From positions 141,305,741 to 141,369,740 of the forward strand of contig CM041465.1 of assembly GCA_023213395.1 (NCBI GenBank): a DNA stretch of 64,000 bases, written 5' to 3'. A program made the position numbers and the translations under genes. The notes beneath the pieces are model-generated. The model was not told the origin of the DNA. It made no database searches and saw only the letters and a program-made list of their open reading frames with translations. The DNA comes from Cycas panzhihuaensis. Its lineage: Eukaryota; Cycadophyta. Positions 24,080 through 35,399 of this stretch are shown piece after piece (position 1 is the stretch's first letter; every line of letters starts with the position of its first letter).

Positions 24080-25089
24080 TGGTTGGTGCTGAAAATGTTG
24101 TTGTAGTAGTTAGAGAGTAATGAGAATTGTTGGATTGAGATTGAATCCCCTTAGAGGCTTTCTAGGCTTCGGAGGTAATTCTGTTCCTATAGACATTAAT
24201 GGCATGTCCCTTTTTATGATAGTAGGCATATCTGATGTTCTGATTAGGATTAGTATTAGTAGTATTCCTTTTTGGAAATGTTTGTTTAGAGGTATTATGA
24301 GATTTAGGAAATCTAGAATACTTAGTGTTATGATGAGAATTATTTTGAGTAGATGATCCTTTTTGAGGTTTTTGGAATTTGGGATGATGATGATGACTAT
24401 TTTGATAATTATTTTGATGTTTACACTTAGTAAAGGATTGAGACTTGGAAAAGAGAGCCTATGAAGGATCTTTTAATTTTCTAGTCTGAATTAACATGTT
24501 TTGATGTTCGACAAGTTGATTTGTTAATTGATCAAAAGTAATTAGTGGATGTCTTGCCTGTTGCCTAACAATTTTAAAGAGATTGAACTGTTTTAGTAGT
24601 TTGTTAATTGCAAGGTAGACAACTGTATCGTCATCTTTTGCATGTATCACAATAACTTCTTTGTCACCTACTTTTATAAAATATTTGATATAATTTGCTA
24701 GGTCTTTGTTAATAAGTTGAAGTTTAGACAAAAAATCTTCATAATTTAAATTATACATTTACTATTCTAACATAGCTAATTATTGTGTATTAACCCTATC
24801 ATACTTTTCCTTAAAGAGTTTTCTAGACAGTGGCTAAATCATCTGTTTTAGAGAACTACCTACTAATGTCTAGGGAGAGGGAGGATATGATGGTGCCTAG
24901 AGCTCCATCATAGTTCATCAGATAGACTATATAAGCTTCTGATGTTTCATCTTTAGGTTTTGGAAACTCATCTGTCAAGTATCACCATATCTTTTGCTAT
25001 TTAAATAGATAAGATATCTTATTTTTCTAGTCAGCATAATTAGAGTCATTTAATATTAGAATCAGAACATAGGAGGTTGTTCCTGGCAT
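24080..25089 (-). pseudogene. Copia G1 gag with zinc knuckle
   Basis: It starts at ATG 25089 on the minus strand (MPGTTSYVLI) and runs through NDSNYADxKNKISYL, YLMNYDGALGTIISSLS and an open 99-codon stretch at 24459-24758. That stretch has the copia gag core (DFLSKLQLINKDLANYIKY, KDDDTVVYLAINKLL). A histidine- and proline-rich linker follows, then a knuckle-like YAYYHKKGHAINVYRNR near 24215-24265 in which two of the expected cysteines are tyrosine. Three or more stops interrupt it, two at the same residues as in copia E. The 5' LTR and leader are missing, since fragment X begins about 40 bp to the right. Confidence 0.8.
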
Positions 25090-25661
25090 AAGTGTTATAT
25101 TGAGAATAAAAAATAACAATTGGAGATTCTCTTAGAGGAAAAGTGAAGAGGTTATGACCTTACACAGTAGGTGATTAAAGTGATTAAATCACATAAATAA
25201 ATTCTTTGATAGACAATATATATTAAAATGATCATTTAGATACTTTGCCATTGACAAAATAAAATAAAATAAAATCATGAATATTGAAAGACCGATTATC
25301 ATCCAATAAGATTTTTAAACAAATGACTTTTGCATATTAGTAGCTTAGATTATAAAGTTAAGTATTATATATTTATTTCATCATTAAAAGGATAAAGTAA
25401 TGATTTTCTAACTTTCATAAGTCTATTAAAATAAACAAATAAATAATATGATGATTAATAAGATTTGAAAAATAGATTAAAGTAAGAACTTGAAGAAAAA
25501 TTATAGGTCAAAGATACATACCTAAGCTTCCAAGATAAACTTAAAAAAAAAAAAAAGCCAAAAAGTTCATATTTGAGTCAGGAATCTAGTGTTTCTTTCA
25601 AAATAGAATTCTAAGGCTTTATGAGAAAGCTATGAAATAAAAAAAGGGTAAGTGAGAGTTA

Positions 25662-25734
25662 AGCCCCTTTGTAATATTAGGCTAAGGTCATTTGGAGACT
25701 TTTGTGACCAAGGTGCTAAACATTGTTAGGGGCC
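25662..25734. other. Conserved inverted-repeat module in fragment X
   Basis: AAGCCCCTTTG at the left and GTTAGGGGCC at the right, with an internal aaggtcatttggag run. The stem is shorter (about 6 bp) than in A or H. See the related modules in A, C and H. Confidence 0.55.
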
Positions 25735-25894
25735 AATTAAATTAAATTAATAGACATTAAGAAAAATAAAAAAATCAAAGGATAAATTAACGCGGTGGAT
25801 GTAAATTACTTATCAAATGCTTAATGTTATTTTTGCATACACCTAAATATAAACCCTAGCTCTCATCTCATTCTGACATTCTCCTGTGTTTATA

Positions 25895-26170
25895 GGTCTT
25901 CTACTCTACTTCGAACGTGAACCCTAGCTCTATTCTTGGCATTCCATCTACTTAACAATCATTGTTGTTTGTCTTAATGCTTCATTCTTCTTTGTCGTTG
26001 AAATTTTCTTTGATTTTGCAGGTGTTCTACTCTACTTTGAACATGAACCCTAGCTCTAGTCTTGGCATTCTATCTTCTTGTCAATCATTACCATCAATCA
26101 TCGTTGTTTATCTCAATGCTTCATTCTTCTTTATGTGAACTCTTGTCATTGAAATTTTCTTTGAATTTAA
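25895..26170 (+). repeat. Tandem duplication of gene-like 5'-UTR sequence
   Basis: Two units (25895-26020 and 26021-26170) share the run ctactctactt, then gaac(g/a)tgaaccctagctct and (t/g)tcttggcatt, then cttcattcttcttt and gaaattttctttga. Each unit starts after an acceptor-like or AGGT context (tataggt, tgcaggt). The aaaccctagc motif is common in plant gene leaders, so this may be captured 5' gene DNA. No protein was recognised, including in the 69-codon frame at 26217-26426. Confidence 0.5.
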
Positions 26171-26490
26171 AGGTCCAACAATTTCAGTGCGAGCTTTTAC
26201 TCTTATTCTTTAATAATTGGTGAACGACATCTTCAAATCATTAACTATTGTGGTACTTGAACAGCTTCTTATGTGGACTCTGAACAATGTTCTATTTTTT
26301 AGTATTTCAAAACCGGACAAAATAGCTTCAACACTCCATTTACTACTATGTATTTTAGAAAGTGATAAGTTTGATTTTCAGATAAAGGAATCTTTTAGCA
26401 GTCCTTCAATGTTCTTCATGGAGTAATTTTGTTGATAGCAGCTTGTAGCGTCTACATGGATTTCTTTGGAGTTTTGAACAGATGTCTTCA

Positions 26491-26622
<132 letters not shown>

Positions 26623-26731
26623 TTGTAAAGAAAACCAAAAATGAAAAGGTTTTTAAACCCTGATTTTGTACCTTCTTTTTTCTTATTATAAATAAAATTT
26701 CCTTTTTATTTTTAGTTGCAAATTTTATATA

Positions 26732-27157
26732 TGTTGGATTTAATCATCATCACTCCATTCCCACATTTCCAACCAGGATTGTACACATCATTAACTTCAA
26801 TTTAGACATGTGATGCTCAACATGTCGAGGTAATTTAAGGTAAGTTTAACTTTGAGTTAAGTTAGTTTCATTTGAATTAAGTTAACATTATTTTATTATT
26901 ATTTTGAATTCAGGGGTTGAGGAGTTTCCCTCCTCTCCCAAATTATAAATATTGAGGGGTGTGCAACCCTGGTGTCTTTTGACAGTGCCCTCATTTGGGA
27001 AATTTGTAATGCTCACTTCTCACGATGGCTTGAATACAATGATTTCATGTTTATGCAATTATGATGCTATTGTGATACATTGATGTATTGATGCAATATT
27101 GATTTATGGTTATTTGATATATGTTCTGCCTTGTTCTCCTGCTATATTTTTCCTACA
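26732..27157 (+). repeat. Solo LTR of the A/C family
   Basis: 426 bp, from TGTTGGATTTAATC to TTTTTCCTACA. Read on the plus strand it matches the reversed LTRs of element C and, less closely, A. It holds the same palindromes (GAGGAGTTTCCCTCCTC; the TGTCTTTTGACA site is degenerate). Flanks are AT repeats (atata on the left, tataa on the right), so the target duplication is ambiguous. It probably arose by LTR-LTR recombination. It lies between fragment X and the gypsy relic. Confidence 0.88.
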
Positions 27158-27419
27158 TATAATTATATGACTCTCTCCAAAAATCCTTAAATATGATGTC
27201 TTGAAGTGGTTCTATTAGTTAAAGCTTGCATCTATCTACTCCTTCTAGCAATTTGTATATACTTATATTAGTTACTTTGTTGTTGTTTACCCTTTTAATA
27301 TATGGATCAATTCCTTGTTATCCACCAAATAAGGAGTGAAGGATTCTTGACATGATTGTGTTCATCACTTTTAAGACCTAATTTATGCCTCTTATGTGCC
27401 CTAAGATGATAACCTACTT

Positions 27420-30217
27420 CATGAGTTGTTGACTAGCACCTTGAGATCTCAACTTTACCCTCAAGTCTTTAAGTTAATGCTTATTCCATATAAGGATGTG
27501 ATTGAGAACTGCCTTACTTTTAAGGACTTTGAGATTTCAGTAAGAGACAAGAAACTATTTAAACTATCTACTTCTAAAGACAAACCTCCCTCTTCAACAA
27601 AGTTTAAAATACCTCAAAATGATTGTATATATGATCACCTTATTTCTTCCATTCTATCTCTTAAAAGATTAATCAAAACTAAATTTTAGGTTGCCCCTCC
27701 TCCCAACCTTAAAGCTAAAAAGGAGGTAAAATTTATTCAATTTATTGAATAAGAGAAGGGCCAAGCCCTAAATACTATTACTCCCAAGAAGGCACCATGA
27801 TGCTCTTACCATCAGATAGATAATTACGATTGAGAAGAGTGTAATAAGCTTAAGGCTATCTTTTTTCATCGTTAAGCCTATAAGAAACCTACTTCTAGAC
27901 CTATCAAGACTAATTGATTCATAAAGACCTATTACCTAACCATACCAAGAAGGCACCTAGAGACAAGAGCAAGGCCAAAGCCTAAGATGGCAATGACTCT
28001 TTAAACTTTGACTATGAACCTTCAACTAAAAGCTCTCCTCTAAAGAAATGTGACCCTAAAAAGGTTAATCCTAGAAACAAACTACCTATAAATAGGGAAA
28101 AGCCCAAAAAGACCATTAATATGATAGAAGCTTATAAAGCCTTTACCTCAACCAAACCCCATGATATGAATGCCCCACCTAAGAACAAGTCTTTAAAGTG
28201 ACTTCCTTAGTTGTTGATTAGACTTATTTGCTTTAGGTTTATACCATTACTCACTAAAGAAGGTTCTTTCCTACTTGTAGAGGAGCTAAAAACTACTCTT
28301 ACTGGAATCTCAATCATGGATCTCTTGAAAGGTTACATTGACATGAGGTAACTTCTTTTGGATACCTTAGGAGTATCTAAACCTAGTTATCCTAAAATCC
28401 TTATCTTGGTCTTTGACCCCATTATGTTGCTTAATGAAGAGGAGTTAAATCCCAATGAGACTACTCCTTTCTATATTGAAATAATGAAGGATGATATTAG
28501 AAATAAGAGGTACACAATAGATGAAGACTCTTCTATTAATGTTATCCCCTTACACCTCCTAAAGGACTTGGAGAGTTTATCTTATAAGCCTATTAATTGG
28601 GTTTGTCAAGGCTATGATAAGAATAAGAAAACCCTAATTAGCCTGGTCACTCTCCCTCTTACTTTAGTAGGAAAAACTATTATAGAATAAGTCACCATCA
28701 TTGACTTTGACCTTGAGTTTAACATGCTTTTAGATCAACCTTGCATCAGTTAAATACTAGCAATTTGTTCTTTATTATTTAATGAACTCAAATTTATCCA
28801 TGAAGGAGAGCTTAAAGTTATCACATGTAAGAATAAACCTATCTAAAAATATGTCATGCTAGTTGAAACCATTCAAGAGGAAGGAGAGTCCTTATCCCCT
28901 TTTATCTTTTTAGGGTTTATCCAATATTTTGACATGGAATCCATGCTTCAACCTAATCATGGGGAAGTTAAATCGATCCATATATTTATCATTACCTTCG
29001 TGAAAGATATCTCTTCTCCTAATCATGTGGAAACCTTTTCATTTAATAAATTAATTAGAATTTCATCTTTGATTACTAGCTCTTCTAGTTATATTGTATT
29101 CCAACTATTTATGGAGTCCTAAATTCATCTCCTACCACAATTTGATTAGAGTTTTCCTATCTAAATAATTCCTCCATAAATTAAATCTACCCTTGTTAAC
29201 GTTATCCCTTTCACATCAATTTCTTCATTACTATGGTTAACCTCCTCAAGTTATCTCCCTCATACGCCTCCTTATGATCTCTACTTACTCCCCAAAATCA
29301 TCCTTCAACTAGATCATTTTGAGAATGATGAGGTTATTCTTGAGGATTTGTAAGGATCTTCTCCTAATATTTTACCCAATTATCATAATCTTGGTTTTGC
29401 TAAATACATATAAATTAACTCACCTTTATTAATCTTTGACTATAAAGTCACTTCTTTATCATTACCACTTAATCAGGCTCCTCATTACTTTGAAGAGGGA
29501 AATACTATGCTAGTTGAAGACACCATTGATATCAACTTAGGAATTTGATAGGAGTGTAAAGTAATCAAGGTTGGAACTAGTTGTTCCCCTTAAGTAGAAT
29601 AGTTACACAACCTATTCATCAATTTTTTTCTCTATTTTTGTCTAGGTTTACTCAAATATGAAGGGCCTCCATTCAAATGTTATGGTCTATAACATCACTA
29701 CTATTCCTAGGGCTAAACCAAACATAAAAAATAGAGGCCTATTTATCCTTGAATTTCCATTTCGATTAAACAGAAGGTGCAAAAACTCCTAAAGATAGGA
29801 TTTATTGATTCAATTGATTATTCTTAATGGGTATCCAACATTATTCTTATAATAAAAGAAATAGTTCTATTAGAGTTTGTTTTAATTTTTTATATGTAAA
29901 TGATTCCTACCTCAAGGATAACTTTTTTCTACCTTTTATTAATTAAATTTAGGATCAAATAACTAATTTTAAAGTGATGTTCCTTATGGATGGTTTTTTA
30001 GGGTATAACAAAATCCTCATTTCTCTTTAAGATTGCTATAAGACTATTTTCACCACAACATGGGGCATATTCATTTATAAGGTCATCGGATTTGACATAA
30101 AAAATGTTTGTATAACCTAGTAGTAGGTGATGGTTTTTATTTTTTATGACCTATTAAGGATCACTATAGCAGTCTATCTCGATGATATGTTGGGCCTATT
30201 ATTAGAAAATTAAACAT
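27420..30217 (+). pseudogene. Ty3/gypsy relic: gag end, protease, RT
   Basis: Plus-strand pol pieces in order. A gag/NC-like zinc region near 27795-27860 (CSYHQ..NYD..ECNKL). An aspartic protease at 28358-28760 with RYTIDEDSSINVIPLHLL, where gypsy proteases usually have D-[SEP]-G-[SA]-S and Gly reads Asp, followed by LLDQPCI. RT at about 29640-30200 with PFRLNRR, NFLYVND-like, DNFFLPFIN, MDGFLGYNKI and a VYLDDML box at 30172-30192 corresponding to YVDD. Stops and frameshifts are abundant. The order and RT motifs are gypsy, not copia. RNase H, integrase and LTRs are not seen; the right side is cut by the H LTR. Confidence 0.85.
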
Positions 30218-30234
30218 GGAGTTTTGATACCATG

Positions 30235-30500
30235 TTAGAAATAAGAAATGTAATGCATACAAAGGATAATGGTGAATTAAAGATATAATAATAAAGAATA
30301 AATAATATAAAGCATGTACAACAAATGAACATGGATATGGAGAATTGGCCAAAACTCAAATTAGAAAGAATGATAGTGTACATACTTCTAATATTGGTCA
30401 ATCTAGAGGTAGTACATATCTCTATGTAGCCTATAGCCTCAAATATAAAATACACATATTACATGAGGTTAATTATTTAATTAGGCATTACACCTAATAT
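30235..30500 (-). repeat. Left LTR of element H
   Basis: It starts TGTTAGAAATAAG and ends near cacctaata, followed by tttcccacttg (a purine tract on the minus strand). The partner is 63749 onwards. The preceding bases ttttgatacca (30224-30234) look like a primer site, which would not be expected on this side of a 3' LTR. Either a tandem H copy was once present on the left, or the match is chance. Confidence 0.6.
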
Positions 30501-30539
30501 TTCCCACTTGTAATAGTCAATTACATAATGAAATATCAC

Positions 30540-30899
30540 ATCAAATAATAAGTATCGAGTCTTCAAATGAAAGCTAGATCAAATGTTACTATAATAGTAT
30601 AATAAACTATTGATGTCCATATAAAATGAAGTCCATCTATAGGAATGCATATGGAACTAGTTATTGTAATCACCAGTTGAGTAGAAACTTCCTTTATATA
30701 CATGGTTCAATCAGTGCCAATAAGAGCAACTACAAAAGTATCCCACACCTTGCTTATATGGGAATATAGGTAGTCATCAAATAAAAGTGTCAAGTCTTCA
30801 AATAAGCTAAACCATAATCTACTACAATGATATAATGAGCTACTAATGTCCATATAAAGATAACACCATCTACTGAACCACATGGGTAACTAACCATTA
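30540..30899. repeat. ~235 bp tandem repeats of element H, left part
   Basis: A diverged unit at about 30540-30690 and a clearer one at 30691-30899. Shared landmarks are catggttcaatcagtgccaa, ttatatgggaat-ta-gtag, aagtgtcaagtctt, aatgatataatgagcta and ccatat-aa-ga-aaca. The second unit continues after copia E at 37420-37436 (attaattaactaggata). Further units lie at 60151-60456 and after 61066. Confidence 0.8.
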
Positions 30900-30904
30900 T
30901 GACT

Positions 30905-31335
30905 TGTTAGAAAGGTTAATGTTACTTTTTAAGTTATTAAGGTCAATGTTATAAAGTTTTAATGTTTAATTATTATTCATTATGTAAAGTTCATTGAAAT
31001 GAGCAACTGCCCATTTCAACGAACCTTTCACTTCTTAAAAATCCTCTCCTAAAATCTAGGAGGGATGATAGGAGGTTGTCTAGTTGTCCTAAGCCTGTCT
31101 TAAGGCTGGTCTAAAATCTTTAGTTAGTATGTAGGTGGTATTCACGTTCAGGTCTAATTATCATGGCTATGTAAATGTTTTTAGAAATAGGATTTCTCTT
31201 TAAGAGGTGGTTTTTCTTCCCCATAATGGGTTTTCCACCTGCCAAACATGTGTATCTATGTAATATTATTTTGATGACTATGTATGCTTATTTTTTAGAT
31301 CCTATTAATATTGTACATGATACTGATCTTTAACA
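30905..31335 (+). repeat. 5' LTR of copia E
   Basis: 431 bp, TGTTAGAAAGG to GATCTTTAACA. It should contain the promoter. I see no sharp TATA box that I would fix to a position. Confidence 0.95.
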
Positions 31336-31350
31336 TGGTATTAGAGCCAT

Positions 31351-31774
31351 ATGCCAGGTTTGTCCTAGATCTATATATATCACACCAACACTGAGAACTG
31401 AAATCAACCATGAGACAAAGGAGACAATAACTTTGGTTGACCTGTAAACCTCAACAACATTGTGGCCACTGTCACTGAATGCCATCGAATGTCATGCCAT
31501 TCACAGACTGAAACACCATAGTCATCACCTTGAATGCAAATTCGTCGCCGATCTGAAGCTGAAGAACTAGATCTCAATGCCATACGAAGATAAAGATTTA
31601 TCGTCGCCACCTTAACCTAGAATAGGTAGGGTTTCGTTAACAAATAACAAAACCATTGTTAAAATAAATTTTATATATTTTTTGTTTTAATAAAAATTCT
31701 TTTATTTTGTTAATATTTAATTCAGGTCCGCGTCACCCCTCCCCTCCTTATTTATATATATATATATATATATC

Positions 31775-31866
<92 letters not shown>

Positions 31867-32736
31867 GATATATATATATATATTCTTTAAAATCAAAGTT
31901 AGTTAACTTTAGGGTAATTATGTAATTAATTAAAACTCACATTCTTAAAGGGCCTACCTCCCCCATTTTTTTATTAATTCATCTTAATTTAAAAACTCCC
32001 CTTCCCTTAATCATTTATTTTTAAACCTTATTATTTAAATATTAGTACATAGTTAAACCACCCCCTTATCCATTATTTAATAAATTCATAAAACTTCAGC
32101 ATTTCTTAAATTGATCTAATAATTTCATTTTTTCATTTAACATTAATTCACCCCTTCTTTATAAAATTAATTAATTATTCTCCTCTCTTTTAATTAACCC
32201 AATTATAATATAATTTAAATTTGTTTGAAAGATAATCATAATTATAAGATAAATTGGGCTAAATACCCCCCCCTCTTCACCAATCTTAAAAATAAAATCA
32301 TTAGCTATATAATAAAGTGGTTTTTATAATTAGCACATTAAGTATCTTAATTTTTAATCTTTCTTATTAATAACCTGTAATTTGTTACAAATTAAATTTT
32401 TTTCTTTTCTTTAATTGACTTAATATTCTTTCAAAATATCAAGCTATATTAACAACAAGGGAAGTATTTATCACTATTTTTTTTTTCTCTCTAAGGAGAT
32501 GATATTTAAACAAATTATCTAAATTCACAATAATGATCCTACACATTTTTTTTAAAATATCTTTGTTAATTATTAATACAAAATTAAAAGATACCTTTAA
32601 TGTTCAATGGTTATTAATGAGTTTTATGACCTATTAATTCACCTAGAGTCAAACTTGTCAAACCTCTTTCAAGTGGATCTCTAAACTTGTAAAAACCTCT
32701 TTTAATAGGATCTTTAATCATCGTTTTGTATCCATA
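31351..32736 (+). other. Copia E 5' leader with (TA/TG) microsatellite
   Basis: About 1.4 kb of AT-rich non-coding sequence between primer site and gag. A TA-rich tract at about 31749-31883 has interspersed TATG, TATC and TAGA units. Small open frames at 31404-31610 and 31707-31925 have no family features. Confidence 0.75.
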
Positions 32737-33720
32737 ATGACTCTCATGCCAAGTTCAACCCCTTATATACCAATTCCAGTTTTAAATGGCTCAAATTATG
32801 CCAACTGGAAGAATCGAATATTCCATCAGCTTAAATAGCAAAAGATATGGCGATATGTTACAGGTAAATTTTTAAAACCAAAAGATGAAAAATTGGAAAG
32901 CTATATGGTATATCTGATGAATTGTGATGGAGCCCTAGGCACCATCCTATCATCTCTTTCACCTGACATTTGTCAGCAATTTTCTGATACAAATGATCTT
33001 GCAATCCTCTGGAAAACCCTTAAGGAGAAATATGATAAGGTTGACACATAACAATTAGCTATCCTAGAACAATAATTATATGACCTCAAGTATAATGACT
33101 TTTCTAAAGTCAAAGATTTCTTATCCAAAATTTAACTTATCAACAAAGAACTAGGGAACTGTATTAAATCTACAGTAAAAGTAGGTGATAAAGAAGAAAA
33201 AGTCACACATACCAAAGATGACGATACACTCATTTGGTTGGCAATAAACAAACTTCCAAAGCATTTTAATCTCTTTAAGACTGCTAGATAACAAGCTGCT
33301 AATCCACCAATAACCTTCAATCAGTTAACAAATCAACTAATATAACACCAAACAATGTTGATTTAAACTGGAAAATTAAAGGATCCTTCTCAGGCTTCCT
33401 TTTCAAAATCAAAACCTTAATATAAAATTAAACATCAAAATAATTACAATAGTAGTCCTAAGTTTCAGAAACCTCACAAAGGTCCACCATCCACTTCTCA
33501 AAATAATACTAAGTATTCTAGACCACCAAGATACCAGAATATCTCTAAATAGTTCGTTCCAAATCAGAACACTGTAAATCCTTCATAGAATATCAGTTAT
33601 GCTTATTGCCACAAAAAAGGCCACACCATTGATGTTTGTAGAAATAGAATAGCTTCAGAAGCTTGGAAAGATTATAAAGGAATTCAATCATGACCCCAAT
33701 CATATAATCATTCTTTAATT
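32737..33720 (+). pseudogene. Copia E gag with zinc knuckle
   Basis: It starts at ATG 32737 (MTLMPSSTPYIPIPVLNG). It carries the copia gag signature NGSNYANWKNRIFHQLK, YLMNCDGALGTILSSLS, LVxWLAINKLPKHFNLFK (near 33232-33275) and a CCHC knuckle YCHKKGHTIDVCRNR (near 33605-33650) with all four zinc ligands. At least eight in-frame stops, nearly all where G1 or the family has Gln, break it. It aligns with G1 gag along its whole length. Confidence 0.88.
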
Positions 33721-33744
33721 GCTTCCACCTCTACCTTCATTATA

Positions 33745-35108
33745 TCATCGTAATGGATTCTTGACTCTGGTGCTTCCCATCACATGATAGGATACTAAGA
33801 AAATTTATCTACTTATCAATCCGATACTAACTCTGAAGAAGAGATTTCTTTTGGGAGTGGATCTCAACTCAAAGTGAAAGGATCAGTGATACCACTATGA
33901 AAGATGGTTCAATCAAGGACGTATTCTACGTGCCCGGTTTGTTACCAAATCTTCTTTCCGTTTACCAAATCTACCAGAAAGATCTTATTATTGAATTCTG
34001 AAAAGATAAATTTATTATTAAAGAACCATTAAATAAATTCAAATATATTGCCTCTAGACCTGTTGCTTATAAAATAGGTATCTATAGCTTAACTAGCTTA
34101 TAAAATACTAAAACAAAGTCCTTTAGTGCATTTATAGCCAAATTTGATACAATTAGTAAATTATAGCATGAACGGTTTGGCCATACTAGCTATGGCAAAC
34201 TTCACTATCTAAAAAGACATGCTATGGTTCATGGTCTTCCTACCCTAAATACTGTTTATGGTGTCTACAAAGCTTGTGTAATAGGTAAGCAACACATGGA
34301 TCCATTTCCACATTAGACCTAATTCAGAGCGAAAGCTCCACTTGAACTTATTCACTCTGATATATGTGGAGCATTACATGTAACTTCATACTCTGGCAGT
34401 TATTATTTCGTCACCTTTATTGATGATTTTTTGAGAAAATGTTGGGTGTACATACTTAAGACTCGTTATCAAGTGTTTGATATCTTCACTAAATTTAAAA
34501 CACTTGTCAAAAATTAATCAGACTCATAAATTAAAATTTTTAGATCTGACAATACTAAAGAATACCTAAGTAGCAAATTTATTTCATTTTGCAAAAAATA
34601 AGAAATTTAATTTTAGCATTCTGTTACTTACACTCCACAATAAAATGGTGTTGTTGAACGCAAAAACCATACTCTAGTCAAAATGACTCGATGCATACTA
34701 CATGCAAAGAATCTTAATCTAAAGTTATGGGAAGAAGTAATTGTTTACTCTAACTATCTCATAAATCATCTACCTAGTAAGACCTTAAAGAATATTATGC
34801 TAGAACAGAAATGGTCTGGTCATAAACCTTTAGTTAAACATCTTAGAATCTTTAGAAGTATTGCATGGGAACACGTTCCCAAAGAAAAATGTAAGAAACT
34901 AGATTGTAAAAGTTTAAAATATATCTTCATTGGTTATAATAAAGAGAGCAAAACTTACAGATATCTAGATCCAATCATGCATAAGATCTCGGTCTTACAT
35001 GATATAATATTTGATGAAGAAGGATCTACATCAAATTCTACTTACGTAAAACTCCCAATTAAAAATTTGTTAACCAACACTTATTTGGTTGACCCATCAG
35101 AAAAATAA
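33745..35108 (+). pseudogene. Copia E protease and integrase
   Basis: The protease has an intact WILDSGASHHMIG active-site region (33756-33793), followed by SGSQLKVKG. A frameshift lies near 33880-33900. The gag-pre-integrase region has LxHERFGHTSYGKLH and KACVIGKQHMDP (34165-34305). The integrase core includes IHSDICGA, FIDDFLRKCWVY, a SDNTKEYLS block, a TPQ-NGVVERKNHT block and an open 141-codon tail (34683-35108) with NYLINHLPSKTLKN and KYIFIGYNKESKTY. Four stops cluster near 34600-34640. Confidence 0.88.
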
Positions 35109-35399
35109 GCTGACCCTGAAATAATAGAATCCTTATCCACACAAGTCCAGAACTAGACTCTATCTGAGCCAACCACAATAGATCCTTCCTCTCAATCTAC
35201 TTCTTCAAATCAACCTATGACTACAGAAACTATCATAAACAAATAACCTCTATGGGAAAAGAAAACTCTTTCTGATGCTGGATCTGACACAAGTAATTCT
35301 TCAGATACCAGGAGAACATGTTCTCAAAAATTAAAAACTAGTTATGTACTAATGGTTAAAATAATAGCCAATGATGATCCTAAAATATTTAAACAAGCT

